Below are positions 1 through 8,808 of a stretch of 64,000 nucleotides of DNA, piece after piece (positions within the stretch are counted from its first letter, which is position 1; each line of letters opens with the position of its first letter). Made by a program: the position numbers and the translations under genes. Source of the stretch: Algiphilus sp965216485 (GTDB lineage: Bacteria > Pseudomonadota > Gammaproteobacteria > Nevskiales > Nevskiaceae). The notes under the pieces are model-generated. The model was not told the DNA's origin. It saw only the letters and a list, made by a program, of their open reading frames with translations, and ran no database searches. The DNA is taken from positions 2,046,001 through 2,110,000 of the forward strand of contig NZ_OZ244162.1 in assembly GCF_965216485.1 (NCBI RefSeq), written 5' to 3'.

Positions 1-840
1 TATCGCTCCCCGATGGCCAGCGCGCAGGTCAAGTCGGCGGTGCTGCTTGCCGGTTTGTACGCCCAGGGGCGCACCGAACTGACGGAGCCCGAAGCGACCC
101 GCGACCATAGCGAGCGCATGCTGCGCGCCTTCGGTGTCGAGCTGGAGGCCCGATCCGGCTTCGCGGCACTGGAAGGCGGGCAGGAGCTGACTGCCGTGGA
201 TATCGAAGTGCCTTCGGATATTTCTTCGGCAGCCTTCTTTCTGGTCGGTGCCGCCATCACGCCGGGTGCCGAGCTGACGCTGGAAAGCGTCGGGCTGAAC
301 CCGACCCGCACCGGCATCATCGACATCCTTCGCGCCTTCGAGGCCGATATCCACATCGATAACGAGCGCACCCTGGGCGGTGAGCCCGTGGGCGATATTC
401 ACGTCCGCGGCGGTCGGCTGAAGGCAACCATGATTTCGGGCAGTGTGGTGGGCCGGGCCATCGACGAGATGCCGGCCGTCTTTGTGGCGGCGGCTTGCGC
501 CAGCGGCGAGACCGTCATTCGCGACGCCGCCGAACTGCGCGTCAAGGAATCCGATCGCATCCAGAGCATGGTCAACGCATTGCGCACCCTGGGCATTTCC
601 GCCGTACCCGAAGCCGATGGGGCGCGCATCCTCGGTGGGCGCATGCATGGGGGCGTGGTCGACGCCTGCGACGACCACCGCGTCGCAATGAGCATGGCCA
701 TCGCCAGCCTGCGCGCGGAGCAGCCGATCCGCATCCGCCACTGCGACAACGTGCACACCTCCTTCCCGGGCTTTGTCGAGACCGCAGGCTCGGTCGGCCT
801 GGAACTGCGGGTGCTGCACGATCATTCGGGTGTGGCGTGA
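1..840 (+). CDS. aroA: 3-phosphoshikimate 1-carboxyvinyltransferase (EPSP synthase), 3' part
   Basis: This is the C-terminal part of EPSP synthase, the sixth shikimate-pathway step (shikimate-3-phosphate plus PEP); the 5' end lies before the window. The open frame runs from base 1, and the visible 279 residues correspond to roughly the last two thirds of a usual 430-440-residue enzyme. Seen motifs are RDHSERML, the family signature LRVKESDRI with its Lys, Glu and Arg residues, and DDHRVAMS near the C-terminus. The stop codon overlaps the GTG of cmk, so the two are probably translationally coupled; aroA-cmk-rpsA is a common gammaproteobacterial order. Confident. Confidence 0.95.
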   Translation, partial: YRSPMASAQVKSAVLLAGLYAQGRTELTEPEATRDHSERMLRAFGVELEARSGFAALEGGQELTAVDIEVPSDISSAAFFLVGAAITPGAELTLESVGLNPTRTGIIDILRAFEADIHIDNERTLGGEPVGDIHVRGGRLKATMISGSVVGRAIDEMPAVFVAAACASGETVIRDAAELRVKESDRIQSMVNALRTLGISAVPEADGARILGGRMHGGVVDACDDHRVAMSMAIASLRAEQPIRIRHCDNVHTSFPGFVETAGSVGLELRVLHDHSGVA

Positions 841-1529
841 GCCGGCAGATTCCGCACTGCACGATTGACGGTCCCTCCGGCGTTGGCAAGGGCACGGCGG
901 CGAAATGGCTGGCAACGCAGTTGGGCTGGCATCTGCTCGATTCGGGTGCCATGTACCGGGTGGCCGGGATCGCCGCCGAGCAGGCCGGTGTGCCGGTGGA
1001 CGATCCGGCCGCGGTTGCCGATATCGTGCGTCGCATGAAGGTGCGCTTCGAAGGCGACAGCACGACCGACCACATCGCCCTGGAAGGCCGTGATATTACG
1101 GCTGACGTCCGGGAGGAGAGTGCGGCGATGCTGGCATCGCGGATCGCGGTGTTTCCGGAAGTCCGTGATGCCTTGCTGCACGCGCAGCGGGCCTTTCTGC
1201 AGCCGCCGGGCCTGGTCGCGGATGGACGCGATATGGGCAGCGTGGTCTTCCCTGAGGCGCCTCTGAAGATTTTTCTCGATGCCAGTGCTGAAGAGCGCGC
1301 GCGGCGGCGCTGCCGACAATTGAGACAAGCGGGGATGCCCGCTATACTAGCGGATGTTTTGACTGACATCCGGGCGCGCGATGCGCGCGATCGGGGTCGC
1401 AAGGTGGCGCCGCTGAAGGCCGCAGAGGATGCGGTCATCATCGATACGACCGAGCTCACCGTCGACGCGGTATGCGATCGGATTTTCAGTCTTGTGAAGG
1501 ATAGCGGCCTCACTTCGGTGGTGTCGTGA
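837..1529 (+). CDS. cmk: Cytidylate kinase
   Basis: Phosphorylates CMP/dCMP with ATP in the cytosol. The GTG start at 837 overlaps the aroA stop (GTGA) and places the P-loop GPSGVGKGT close to the N-terminus, as in the family; 230 residues is the normal size. Also visible are LDSGAMYR (CMP-binding region), DGRDMGSVVFPEA and the arginine-rich RARRRCRQLR lid segment. An upstream in-frame extension to 495 exists but lies wholly inside aroA and is rejected. rpsA follows after a 91-base leader. Confidence 0.95.
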   Translation: MSRQIPHCTIDGPSGVGKGTAAKWLATQLGWHLLDSGAMYRVAGIAAEQAGVPVDDPAAVADIVRRMKVRFEGDSTTDHIALEGRDITADVREESAAMLASRIAVFPEVRDALLHAQRAFLQPPGLVADGRDMGSVVFPEAPLKIFLDASAEERARRRCRQLRQAGMPAILADVLTDIRARDARDRGRKVAPLKAAEDAVIIDTTELTVDAVCDRIFSLVKDSGLTSVVS

Positions 1530-1620
1530 GCAACGGGGCATGGCAAGGACGCCGTGCTATTGAAGACTCCCTGGCCGGGACGGATTCCGGGCAGATTGTT
1601 TATTGGTAGACCAACATCCT
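1530..1620 (+). promoter_or_regulatory. rpsA leader lacking a Shine-Dalgarno sequence
   Basis: This is the 91-base gap between cmk and rpsA. The bases directly before the rpsA ATG (around 1604-1620) contain no GGAGG-like element. In E. coli the rpsA leader also lacks a good Shine-Dalgarno site and is recognised through structured elements, with S1 repressing its own translation. The arrangement here is compatible with that, but I did not fold the RNA, so autoregulation is inferred. Confidence 0.4.
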
Positions 1621-3297
1621 ATGAGCGAAAGTTTCGCTGAACTGTTTGAACAGAGCCTCGCACAGGGGCAATCCATGCAGCCTGGCGCCCTGGTACGCGC
1701 CACCGTGCTGGAGATCAAGTCCGACGTCGTGATTGTCGACGCCGGCCTGAAGTCGGAAGGGGTCATCGCCCTTGACGAGTTCAAGAATGAAATGGGCGAG
1801 CTGTCCATCAACAGCGGCGACGAAGTCGAGGTCGCGCTGGAAACGGTGGAAGACGGTTTTGGCGAAACCCGCTTCTCCAAGGAGAAGGCGGAGCGCATCA
1901 AGACCTGGGGCCGCCTGCAGGACGCCTTCGACAATGGCGAGATCGTCAATGGCACGATCACCGGCAAGGTCAAGGGTGGCTTCACCGTCGACATCGGTGC
2001 GGTTCGTGCCTTCCTTCCGGGCTCGCTCGTCGACGTCCGGCCGGTTCGCGACACGGCCTACCTCGAAGGCAAACCGCTCGAATTCAAGGTCATCAAGCTC
2101 GACCAGCAGCGCAACAACATCGTGGTCTCGCGCCGCGAAGTGCTCGAAGCCGAATACAGCGCCGAGCGTGAACAGCTGCTCGAGACGCTGCAGGAAGGCG
2201 TGGTGCTCAATGGCGTGGTCAAGAACCTCGTCGATTATGGCGCCTTCGTCGACCTCGGCGGCATCGATGGCCTGCTGCACATCACCGACATGTCGTGGAA
2301 GCGCATCAAGGATCCGTCGGAAGTCGTGTCGGTGGGCGACGAAATCGAAGTCAAGGTGCTCAAGTACGACCGCGAGCGTCGTCGCGTCAGCCTTGGCCTG
2401 AAGCAGCTGGGCGAGGATCCGTGGGTCGACATCGCCCGTCGCTATCCAGAGAAGACCCGCCTGTTCGGCAAGGTCACCAACATCACCGATTACGGCGCCT
2501 TCGTCGAGATCGAGTCGGGTGTGGAAGGCCTGGTCCACGTGTCCGAGATGGACTGGACCAACAAGAACGTCAATCCGAACAAGGTCGTGACCATCGGCGA
2601 CGAAGTCGAAGTCATGATTCTGGATATCGACGAAGAACGCCGTCGTATTTCCCTGGGCATGAAGCAGTGCGTGCCGAACCCGTGGGAAGAGTTCGCGCAG
2701 AACTTCCAGAAGGGCGACCGCGTCAAGGGCACGATCAAGTCGATCACCGACTTCGGCGTCTTCATCGGTATCGATGGCGGCATCGACGGGCTGGTGCATC
2801 TGTCCGACCTGTCCTGGAACGAGACCGGCGAAGAAGCGGTGCGCCGCTACTCCAAGGGCCAGGAAGTCGAAGCCACCGTGCTCGCCATTGACGCCGAGCG
2901 CGAGCGCATCTCGCTTGGCATCAAGCAGATGACGGCCGATCCGGTCGCGCAGTTCATCGGCGAGAACAAGCGTGGTGAGCAGGTCACCGGTACGGTGCGT
3001 GAAGTGGAGCCGCGCGGTGCATTGATCGACCTCGCCGAAGGCGTGGAAGGCTATATCAAGGCCAACGACCTGGCGCGCGACCGCGTCGAGGACGCCACCA
3101 AGGTGCTGGCGGTGGGCGACGAGTTGACCGCGACCTTTGTCGGTATCGACCGCAAGTCGCGCGTCATTCAGCTCTCCGTGCGTGCCAAGGAGATCCAGGA
3201 GGAAGAGGATGCCGTTGCCGAGTACAGCAACAGCCGCAACGCGACCACTGGTCGTACCTCCCTCGGCGATCTGCTCAAGGAGCACATCGGCGACTGA
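1621..3297 (+). CDS. rpsA: 30S ribosomal protein S1
   Basis: S1 binds mRNA on the 30S subunit and helps initiate translation on structured or weak-SD messages. The 558-residue product matches the usual length of about 557. Six S1/OB-fold repeats are visible, for example the units around DYGAFVDLGGIDGLLHITD, DYGAFVEIESGVEGLVHVSE and DFGVFIGIDGGIDGLVHLSD. I chose the ATG at 1621 (MSESFAELFEQSL) because it aligns with the conserved S1 start; an ATG 18 bases upstream is in frame but gives an atypical extension. A strong terminator follows. Confidence 0.97.
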   Translation: MSESFAELFEQSLAQGQSMQPGALVRATVLEIKSDVVIVDAGLKSEGVIALDEFKNEMGELSINSGDEVEVALETVEDGFGETRFSKEKAERIKTWGRLQDAFDNGEIVNGTITGKVKGGFTVDIGAVRAFLPGSLVDVRPVRDTAYLEGKPLEFKVIKLDQQRNNIVVSRREVLEAEYSAEREQLLETLQEGVVLNGVVKNLVDYGAFVDLGGIDGLLHITDMSWKRIKDPSEVVSVGDEIEVKVLKYDRERRRVSLGLKQLGEDPWVDIARRYPEKTRLFGKVTNITDYGAFVEIESGVEGLVHVSEMDWTNKNVNPNKVVTIGDEVEVMILDIDEERRRISLGMKQCVPNPWEEFAQNFQKGDRVKGTIKSITDFGVFIGIDGGIDGLVHLSDLSWNETGEEAVRRYSKGQEVEATVLAIDAERERISLGIKQMTADPVAQFIGENKRGEQVTGTVREVEPRGALIDLAEGVEGYIKANDLARDRVEDATKVLAVGDELTATFVGIDRKSRVIQLSVRAKEIQEEEDAVAEYSNSRNATTGRTSLGDLLKEHIGD

Positions 3298-3314
3298 TGC
3301 GTTGTACTGTCGAT

Positions 3315-3332
3315 GGCGCTTGAAGAAGCGCC
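3315..3332 (+). other. Short hairpin downstream of rpsA
   Basis: A perfect 7-bp inverted repeat (arms 3315-3321 and 3326-3332) with a GAAG tetraloop sits between the rpsA stop and the main terminator. No T-run follows it, so it is not itself a terminator; it may protect the 3' end of the message. Function is inferred. Confidence 0.4.
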
Positions 3333-3359
3333 GTTATCGGCATGAAAATGCAGCAAATA

Positions 3360-3391
3360 GAAAGGGGCGCGGTTGCGCCCCTTTCGCTTTT
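3360..3391 (+). terminator. Rho-independent terminator after rpsA
   Basis: A perfect 11-bp stem (3360-3370 with 3375-3385, G+C-rich core, GGTT loop) is followed by a short T-rich tail (GCTTTTCG). It lies 60 bases after the rpsA stop and before ihfB, so ihfB-lapA-lapB probably depend on read-through or their own promoter. Confidence 0.85.
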
Positions 3392-3427
3392 CGCCTATCG
3401 TTGGAATCGATATTTGGGGGCCCGAGA

Positions 3428-3739
3428 ATGACCAAATCCGAACTGATCGACCGGCTCGCGGAACGCGCCGCCTCCCTTCAGGTGCCGCACGGTGACGTCG
3501 AGATGTCCGTGAAGCTGCTGCTGGATACGATCAGTCGCGAGCTGGCAGCGGACCGTCGCGTTGAAATCCGCGGCTTTGGCAGTTTCTCCGTGCATCACCG
3601 GGATGCCCGTGTCGGGCGTAACCCACGCACCGGAGTGACGGTGGAGATACCCCCCAAGCGCGTCCCACACTTCAAACCAGGCAAGGCCCTGCGCGAACGG
3701 GTCGATGCCGGTATCAGCGGAGGGCAGGGCGGTGCATAG
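3428..3739 (+). CDS. ihfB: Integration host factor beta subunit
   Basis: DNA-bending nucleoid protein that pairs with IHF alpha (not in this window). It is 103 residues, slightly longer than the usual 94-100, with extra residues at the C-terminus. It begins MTKSELIDRLAE, and the beta-arm signature GRNPRTGVTVEIPPKRVPHF, containing the proline that intercalates into DNA, is clear. The ATG at 3428 follows a G-rich stretch; upstream in-frame codons run back into the rpsA tail and terminator and are rejected. The end overlaps lapA by 8 bases. The order rpsA-ihfB-lapA-lapB is typical for gammaproteobacteria. Confidence 0.96.
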   Translation: MTKSELIDRLAERAASLQVPHGDVEMSVKLLLDTISRELAADRRVEIRGFGSFSVHHRDARVGRNPRTGVTVEIPPKRVPHFKPGKALRERVDAGISGGQGGA

Positions 3740-4034
3740 GCTGCGCAAGATTGTTGTCTTGCTGGTCGTCGTCGCGATCCTGATCGCTGGCTTGTCCCTG
3801 GGACTGTTCAATAGCGACCCGGTGACCTTCGACTATCTGGCGGGGCGGATTGAATTGCCGCTCATTGCCTTGATGGTGTTGTCGGGCGCAGTGACCGCGC
3901 TCGCCTGTGGTCTGATCAGCGCCATTCCCCTGGTTCGTCAGCGGCGGCGTATCGCGCGCCTGCAGAAGGAGCTGGAAAGCCTGCGTCAACGCGAAAGCGT
4001 GGCAGCCAAGCTTCCCGCGTCACAGCAAAGCTGA
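3732..4034 (+). CDS. lapA: Lipopolysaccharide assembly protein A (LapA domain)
   Basis: A 100-residue inner-membrane protein with two hydrophobic segments (about residues 4-24 and 39-62) and a basic, coiled-coil-like cytoplasmic tail (QRRRIARLQKELESLRQ). This matches LapA/YciS (DUF1049), which acts with LapB to tune LpxC turnover and LPS synthesis. The GTG at 3732 is preferred over the ATG at 3705 because GGAGGG at 3719-3724 sits 7 bases before it. The gene overlaps ihfB by 8 bases and ends 2 bases before lapB. Confidence 0.9.
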   Translation: MHRLRKIVVLLVVVAILIAGLSLGLFNSDPVTFDYLAGRIELPLIALMVLSGAVTALACGLISAIPLVRQRRRIARLQKELESLRQRESVAAKLPASQQS

Positions 4035-4036
4035 TC

Positions 4037-5185
4037 GTGTTGTCCGGCCTTGGCATGGCGGTTTTACTGCTGCCGCTGGGGCTGGCGCTTGGCTGGCATC
4101 TGCACCGGGTGATGCGAGAGCCACCCGAGTCGCAACCCGGAACGCCGGTATCGGGGGACTATCTCGAAGGCCTGCAGCACCTCGCACACGATGATCCGGA
4201 TCGGGCCATCGCCGCGCTGACGCGTGCCGTGGCAGTAGACAGTGAAACTATTGAATTGCATCTGACGCTGGGGCGTCTGTTCCGCAAGCGTGGCGAGGTC
4301 GATCGTGCCATGCGCATCCATCAGCACCTGCTGGCGCGCGACACCCTGCCGCCCGAGGAAACCAATCAGATCCGCTTGGAGCTGGCGCGCGATTACCACG
4401 AGGCAGGTCTGCTCGACCGCGCCGAGGGTCTGTATGCCGGGCTGCTCGATGACGGCATGTACATGGATGAAGCATTGCGTGCGCTGATCTCCATCTACGA
4501 GCAGACGCAGGAGTGGCAACAGGCCGAGGAAGCGGCGCAGCGACTGCAATCCACCGAGGGGCGCTCGCAAGCCACACAGATGGCGCACTACTGCTGCGAG
4601 CAGGCGCAGGCCGCCCGGGGCGCGAATGACGCCGATGGCGCCGTCGCGCATCTGGAGCGAGCGCTCAAGACGGATCCGCAGTGCGTACGGGCCAGTCTGA
4701 TGCTGGGTGAGCTGCACGAGAAGGCGGGACAGTATCGCCAGGCCTTGCGCGCCTACGAACACGTCCCGGAGCAGGATCTGCGCTTCTTTCCCACGGTGCT
4801 GCCGGCCATTCGGCGGGTCTACAGCGCGCAGAATGACGTGGCGGGTTACGCACGCTACCTGCGTGCAGCCGAAAAGCATTACGACAGCGTGCAGCCCTCG
4901 CTGGCGCGGCTGCGCCTAGAGGCGGAGTCCGGCAAGGACGTGGTGGATGAACTGGTTGCGCTCTGCCGCAAACGGCCAACCTGGACGGGCCTTCGCATGC
5001 TGGCTGAGCGGCGTGCAGAGCAGGATGATCTCGCCCAGATGGTGCACGAAGGTCTGGAGTCCGCATTGCAGTCCGGACCCAAGTTCCGTTGCGAGTCCTG
5101 TGGTCTGACGCCGCGGATGCAGTTCTGGCAGTGCCCGAGCTGCAAGCAATGGGCGCGCGTGCGTCCGGTCAGCGATCGCCTCTGA
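4037..5185 (+). CDS. lapB: Lipopolysaccharide assembly protein B
   Basis: LapB/YciM is a membrane-anchored TPR protein that delivers LpxC to FtsH and so controls LPS level. The 382 residues show an N-terminal membrane anchor (about 3-20), a long run of TPR helices (about 35-330) and a C-terminal rubredoxin-type metal knuckle with Cys352/Cys355 and Cys366/Cys369. Length matches E. coli LapB (389). The GTG start directly follows the lapA stop; an ATG at 4055 is an alternative. Co-transcription with lapA is expected. Confidence 0.93.
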   Translation: MLSGLGMAVLLLPLGLALGWHLHRVMREPPESQPGTPVSGDYLEGLQHLAHDDPDRAIAALTRAVAVDSETIELHLTLGRLFRKRGEVDRAMRIHQHLLARDTLPPEETNQIRLELARDYHEAGLLDRAEGLYAGLLDDGMYMDEALRALISIYEQTQEWQQAEEAAQRLQSTEGRSQATQMAHYCCEQAQAARGANDADGAVAHLERALKTDPQCVRASLMLGELHEKAGQYRQALRAYEHVPEQDLRFFPTVLPAIRRVYSAQNDVAGYARYLRAAEKHYDSVQPSLARLRLEAESGKDVVDELVALCRKRPTWTGLRMLAERRAEQDDLAQMVHEGLESALQSGPKFRCESCGLTPRMQFWQCPSCKQWARVRPVSDRL

Positions 5186-5380
5186 GTACGATTAGCAATC
5201 CGCGTGCCCCGCATGGCACGGGCCGCCGGGTCGGTGCAATAAGTGACGATAGAGTAGGTTATGCTGTTCGGCCCGTGAGCAAGGGCAAGAAGCGCTTGGC
5301 AGGCGCGCCCGAAGCACGCACTATGCATAGCGAAAAGAGAGCGGATACACCGCCACGACAATGAGAAGCAACGAGGAGAC

Positions 5381-6376
5381 ATGTCAGCAGACCGTATTCC
5401 CCAACGTACGGCCCTCGTAACGGGTGCCAATGGCTTTCTCGGCAGCGAGGTCGTGCGCCGCCTCGTCGATGAGGGCTGGAATGTGCTCGCCTTGCATCGG
5501 CCTGATTCCGACCTGATTGCGCTTGAAGGGGTAGACGCGACGCTGATCACCTCGGACGTCCTCGATTCACCCGGTCTGGCCGATCAACTGCCGAACCGGC
5601 TTGACGCGGTCGTGCATTGCGCCAGCAGCACCAGTCTCTGGCGGCGGATGGGGCCGGAACAGCTTCGCACCAATGTGCGTGGCACCCGTGGACTGGCGCG
5701 CATTGCCCAGGCGCGAGGCGCACGCATGATCCATATCTCCTGTGCGGCAGCCTATGGTCAGCACAGTGGCGTCATCGCACCCGAGACCCCACGCACCGGC
5801 CGCAATTCGCCGGTGACTTTCGTGCGCAGCAAGGCAATGGCCGAAGTCGAGATCGAGCGCGGACTGCGCTCGGGGCTCGATGCTGTGGTTCTCAATCCGG
5901 GCTTCATGATGGGCGCGCGCGACCGCAAGGGCTGGTCGCGCCTGGTGCGCCTGGTAGCGCAACGTCGCTTGCCGGGCGTACCGCCGGGTGGAGCGACTTT
6001 CTGTTCGGCACGCTCGGTTGCGCTGGCGGCCATTCGTGCTATCGGCCATGCCTCCAGGGGTGCGCGCTATCTCATTGGTGGGGTCAACGTCAGTTATGCG
6101 GGTCTGGCGCGGGAGATCGGCACGCAGCTTGGCCATCGGCGCTTCCTCCGACCAGTACGGCCGGCTGTACTCAATGCCTATGCCCGCATGGAGGAGGCCA
6201 TGGCGCCGCTACTGGGCCGTGAGCCGGACGTCACGCGCGAAGCGGTGACGCTTCTCAGTGGCAACACCTACTGCGACGGACGCGCCGCGCAGGATGCCTT
6301 CCAGCTCGAAACGGTGCCGCTGGAAACGATGGTGGCTGACTGCATCGAGTGGATGCGCAACTCCGGTCAGCTCTGA
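5381..6376 (+). CDS. NAD(P)-dependent epimerase/dehydratase-like extended SDR, altered catalytic residues
   Basis: A 331-residue extended short-chain dehydrogenase. The Rossmann motif TGANGFLG starts near residue 14, and Asp/Arg residues for cofactor binding follow. The family catalytic pair is changed: the Tyr of YxxxK is Phe147 (FVRSK, with Lys151 kept), and the Ser/Thr upstream of the AYG motif is Cys121. Closest in feel to the HpnA/dihydroflavonol-reductase-like group, but no substrate can be named. A GAGGAG-type ribosome site precedes the ATG. The 195-base upstream gap contains no convincing promoter, and the gene faces the convergent bepA. Fold confident, activity uncertain. Confidence 0.8.
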   Translation: MSADRIPQRTALVTGANGFLGSEVVRRLVDEGWNVLALHRPDSDLIALEGVDATLITSDVLDSPGLADQLPNRLDAVVHCASSTSLWRRMGPEQLRTNVRGTRGLARIAQARGARMIHISCAAAYGQHSGVIAPETPRTGRNSPVTFVRSKAMAEVEIERGLRSGLDAVVLNPGFMMGARDRKGWSRLVRLVAQRRLPGVPPGGATFCSARSVALAAIRAIGHASRGARYLIGGVNVSYAGLAREIGTQLGHRRFLRPVRPAVLNAYARMEEAMAPLLGREPDVTREAVTLLSGNTYCDGRAAQDAFQLETVPLETMVADCIEWMRNSGQL

Positions 6377-6394
6377 CCGGAGAGGAGCGGACAT

Positions 6395-7894
6395 TCAGCC
6401 ATGGCGGCGGAGTGCGTTCGGCTCGTCCTCGTAGTCGGGCCGCCAATACTTGGGCAAGGTTTCGCGCACCTCCTTGCGGAAGCTGCGCAGACGCGCGCGC
6501 TCATCCTCGCTGAGATCCGAGTGGCGCAGACCGGCATCGAGCTTCTCCATGGCGGTCTCGGCATCCCCCCGTCGCCATGCGTAGGTGGCGCTTTGATAGG
6601 CAAGTTCGGCGCGATCGCCGCTGGCCCGCGCGGCGCGGGCAAGAATGCGGTGGGTTTCGGTGAAGGGCCGGACGTGCTCGAAACCGTCAAGGATGAACTG
6701 GCGCGCCTGCTCCGGTCGTCCGGCGTCCATCAGCGTCTCGGCGTAGGCGAAGCGAAGCGGGGCATAGCGTGGCTGCTGCTCGAGGGCCTGATCCAGAGTT
6801 GCCAATGCTTCCTCCGGCGCGCGGCGGCCGCGCGCGTTCTCGGCCTTGAGCAGCAGAAAATGGAGCTGGTCGGGGGTGTCCTTGAGGAGACGGTCGAGAA
6901 TCTCGTCGGATGCCTGGAACTGGCCGAGCGCATGGTGGGAGAGTGCTGCGCCATACCACTCCGCGGGGTGGTCGATGCCGGATTCGATGCGCTGCTTGAA
7001 GTAGTCCAGCGCCTGGCTTGGCCGCTCTACCGTCAGAACCCGGGCGCGTGCGCGCATGATGCGGAAGGTCAACGGGCGAATCTCGTCGGCGCGTCCGGTG
7101 TGACCGTCGGCGCGCTGCCGCGCCTCGGCGATGCGCGTGGTATTGACCGGGTGGGTGCGTAGGATGTCGGGAATCTGTGAGCCGTAGAGGCGGGACTGCT
7201 GCTCCAAACGGCGGAAGAAGCTGACCATGCCCTGCGGATCGTATCCGGCGGCAATCATGGTGCCGATGCCGATGCGATCCGCCTCGAGTTCGTGCGTACG
7301 CGTAAAGGACACCTGGCGTTGCAAGCTGGCGGCCTGTCCGAGCGATAGCGCCCCGAGAACAACGTCGGGCGAGGCCGAGCCGGCGATGATGGCCGCGAGG
7401 ACCGCGGCCCAGGTGGCGATGTCGGCGGCGCGCGTCCCCTGAATGGTGCGCGCGATATGCCGCTGCGTGACGTGGGCCAGTTCGTGCGCCACCACCGCGG
7501 CCAGTTCGTTCTCGCTTTCGGCGGCCATGATCAGGCCCGCATTGAATCCCATGAATCCGCCGGGTAGCGCGAAGGCGTTGATGCGTGGATCGCGCACCAT
7601 GAAGAACTGCAGATGATCCGGGACCCGGCTGCCGTGCGAGGCAATGTGCCAGCCAAGACGGGAGATGTAGTCGGTGAGTTGCGGATCCTCGAGGGCGTAG
7701 CCCGCGGCGTGGATCTGCGCCGTAACCCGCGCGCCGATCTGGTATTCCTCGCGCGGTGACATGACGGCATCGGCCGGCTCGCCCAGCTGCGGCAACTCGA
7801 TGTCTTCGTTGATGGGATGGCCGGCCGGAGGGACGGCAAACAGCGAGACCAGGCAGAAGCTGGCAACAAGGGTCCTGCGGGTGGCGCGCGGCAT
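6395..7894 (-). CDS. bepA: Beta-barrel assembly-enhancing protease, M48 metallopeptidase with TPRs
   Basis: Periplasmic zinc protease/chaperone that supports LptD and BAM assembly at the outer membrane. An N-terminal signal peptide (about residues 1-25) precedes the M48 domain with HELAH (His137, Glu138, His141) and the third ligand Glu202 in ELEAD. The C-terminal half (about 280-480) is a TPR array, giving the BepA architecture and length (499 versus 487 in E. coli). The start codon shares one base with the psd stop (TGATG), so it is translationally coupled to psd. Confident on family; BepA rather than a paralogue is likely. Confidence 0.9.
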   Translation of the reverse strand: MPRATRRTLVASFCLVSLFAVPPAGHPINEDIELPQLGEPADAVMSPREEYQIGARVTAQIHAAGYALEDPQLTDYISRLGWHIASHGSRVPDHLQFFMVRDPRINAFALPGGFMGFNAGLIMAAESENELAAVVAHELAHVTQRHIARTIQGTRAADIATWAAVLAAIIAGSASPDVVLGALSLGQAASLQRQVSFTRTHELEADRIGIGTMIAAGYDPQGMVSFFRRLEQQSRLYGSQIPDILRTHPVNTTRIAEARQRADGHTGRADEIRPLTFRIMRARARVLTVERPSQALDYFKQRIESGIDHPAEWYGAALSHHALGQFQASDEILDRLLKDTPDQLHFLLLKAENARGRRAPEEALATLDQALEQQPRYAPLRFAYAETLMDAGRPEQARQFILDGFEHVRPFTETHRILARAARASGDRAELAYQSATYAWRRGDAETAMEKLDAGLRHSDLSEDERARLRSFRKEVRETLPKYWRPDYEDEPNALRRHG

Positions 7895-8808
7895 CAGGCG
7901 TCCTTTGGGTCGTTCGTGCTCTTCGACGACGAAGGACCGTCTTTGGTTCGCGCACGCGGACTGGCGAGGGCCGCTCCCATGCGGATGGGGGCGCCAGCCT
8001 GCAGTCCCTTATCCCAGCGAAGCAGACCGGGGCTTGCCAGCAGGATCACGGTAGAGCCCATATTGAAGCGGGCGATTTCCGCACCGCGTGCAAAGCGACC
8101 GGAAGCTGGCACAAAGTCCGAGGGGCGGCGTCGGTGTGGCGGACAGATGCGGCCAGCCCAGACCGTATCCACGGATCCGACCAGCAGGGCGCCGACCATG
8201 ACCATGGCGAGCTGTCCTCCATCGCAATCGAAGTGCGCGACCACGCGCTCGTTGCGCGAGAACAGCGCGTCGCGCAGTGCGGCGGTGGTGGGGTTGACGC
8301 TGAACAGTCGTCCCGGCACGTAGCGCCAGCCTTTCAGTTCAAGGTCGCAGGGCGCGTGGATGCGGTGATAGTTGTATGGAGCCAGATAGATCGTGCAAAA
8401 GTCTCCGTCGAGATAGGCGCCGGCGTCGTCGGCAAGCAAGGCGCTGGCTGTGTAGTCGCGTCCCTTGGCTTGAATCAGCCGCTCACCGTCGATGGCGCCG
8501 AATTGACTGACCGTACCGTCCACCGGGCTGCACAGCGCTGTCGGATCGGAGGGAAGCGGGCGGGCACCATCGCGTAGCGCGCGCGTGAAGAAGGCGTTGA
8601 AGTGCGGATAGCTGGCCAGGTCGGGGTTGGCGGCGTCGCGCATGTCCACCGCGAAGGCGCGCGCAAACCCGCGGATGAAGGGAAGCCGAAGGGGCGCCCA
8701 GCGGATATGCGCAAGGCTGTGCACGATACGCGACAGCAGGCGGGTGGGCAGCAGGGCCTGGAGCGCAACGAAAAGGGGCGCGTGCCAGGGGAGCTTCGGC
8801 GTACTCAC
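7894..8808 (-). CDS. psd: Phosphatidylserine decarboxylase proenzyme
   Basis: Converts phosphatidylserine to phosphatidylethanolamine at the inner membrane using a self-generated pyruvoyl group. The 304-residue proenzyme has the conserved HRIHAPCDLELKG region and the autocleavage motif MGST (Met250-Gly251-Ser252), where most relatives have LGST; cleavage between Gly251 and Ser252 would give the pyruvoyl alpha chain. The start overlaps the SCO1-gene stop by 4 bases and its own stop overlaps bepA by 1, forming a tightly coupled SCO1-psd-bepA unit of envelope functions. Confidence 0.94.
   Translation of the reverse strand: MSTPKLPWHAPLFVALQALLPTRLLSRIVHSLAHIRWAPLRLPFIRGFARAFAVDMRDAANPDLASYPHFNAFFTRALRDGARPLPSDPTALCSPVDGTVSQFGAIDGERLIQAKGRDYTASALLADDAGAYLDGDFCTIYLAPYNYHRIHAPCDLELKGWRYVPGRLFSVNPTTAALRDALFSRNERVVAHFDCDGGQLAMVMVGALLVGSVDTVWAGRICPPHRRRPSDFVPASGRFARGAEIARFNMGSTVILLASPGLLRWDKGLQAGAPIRMGAALASPRARTKDGPSSSKSTNDPKDA

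Noticed and set aside
1600..3285. Long minus-strand open frame (561 codons) opposite rpsA
   Set aside because: It mirrors the codon structure of rpsA in a G+C-rich genome; the plus-strand S1 protein is certain and the antisense translation resembles no family.
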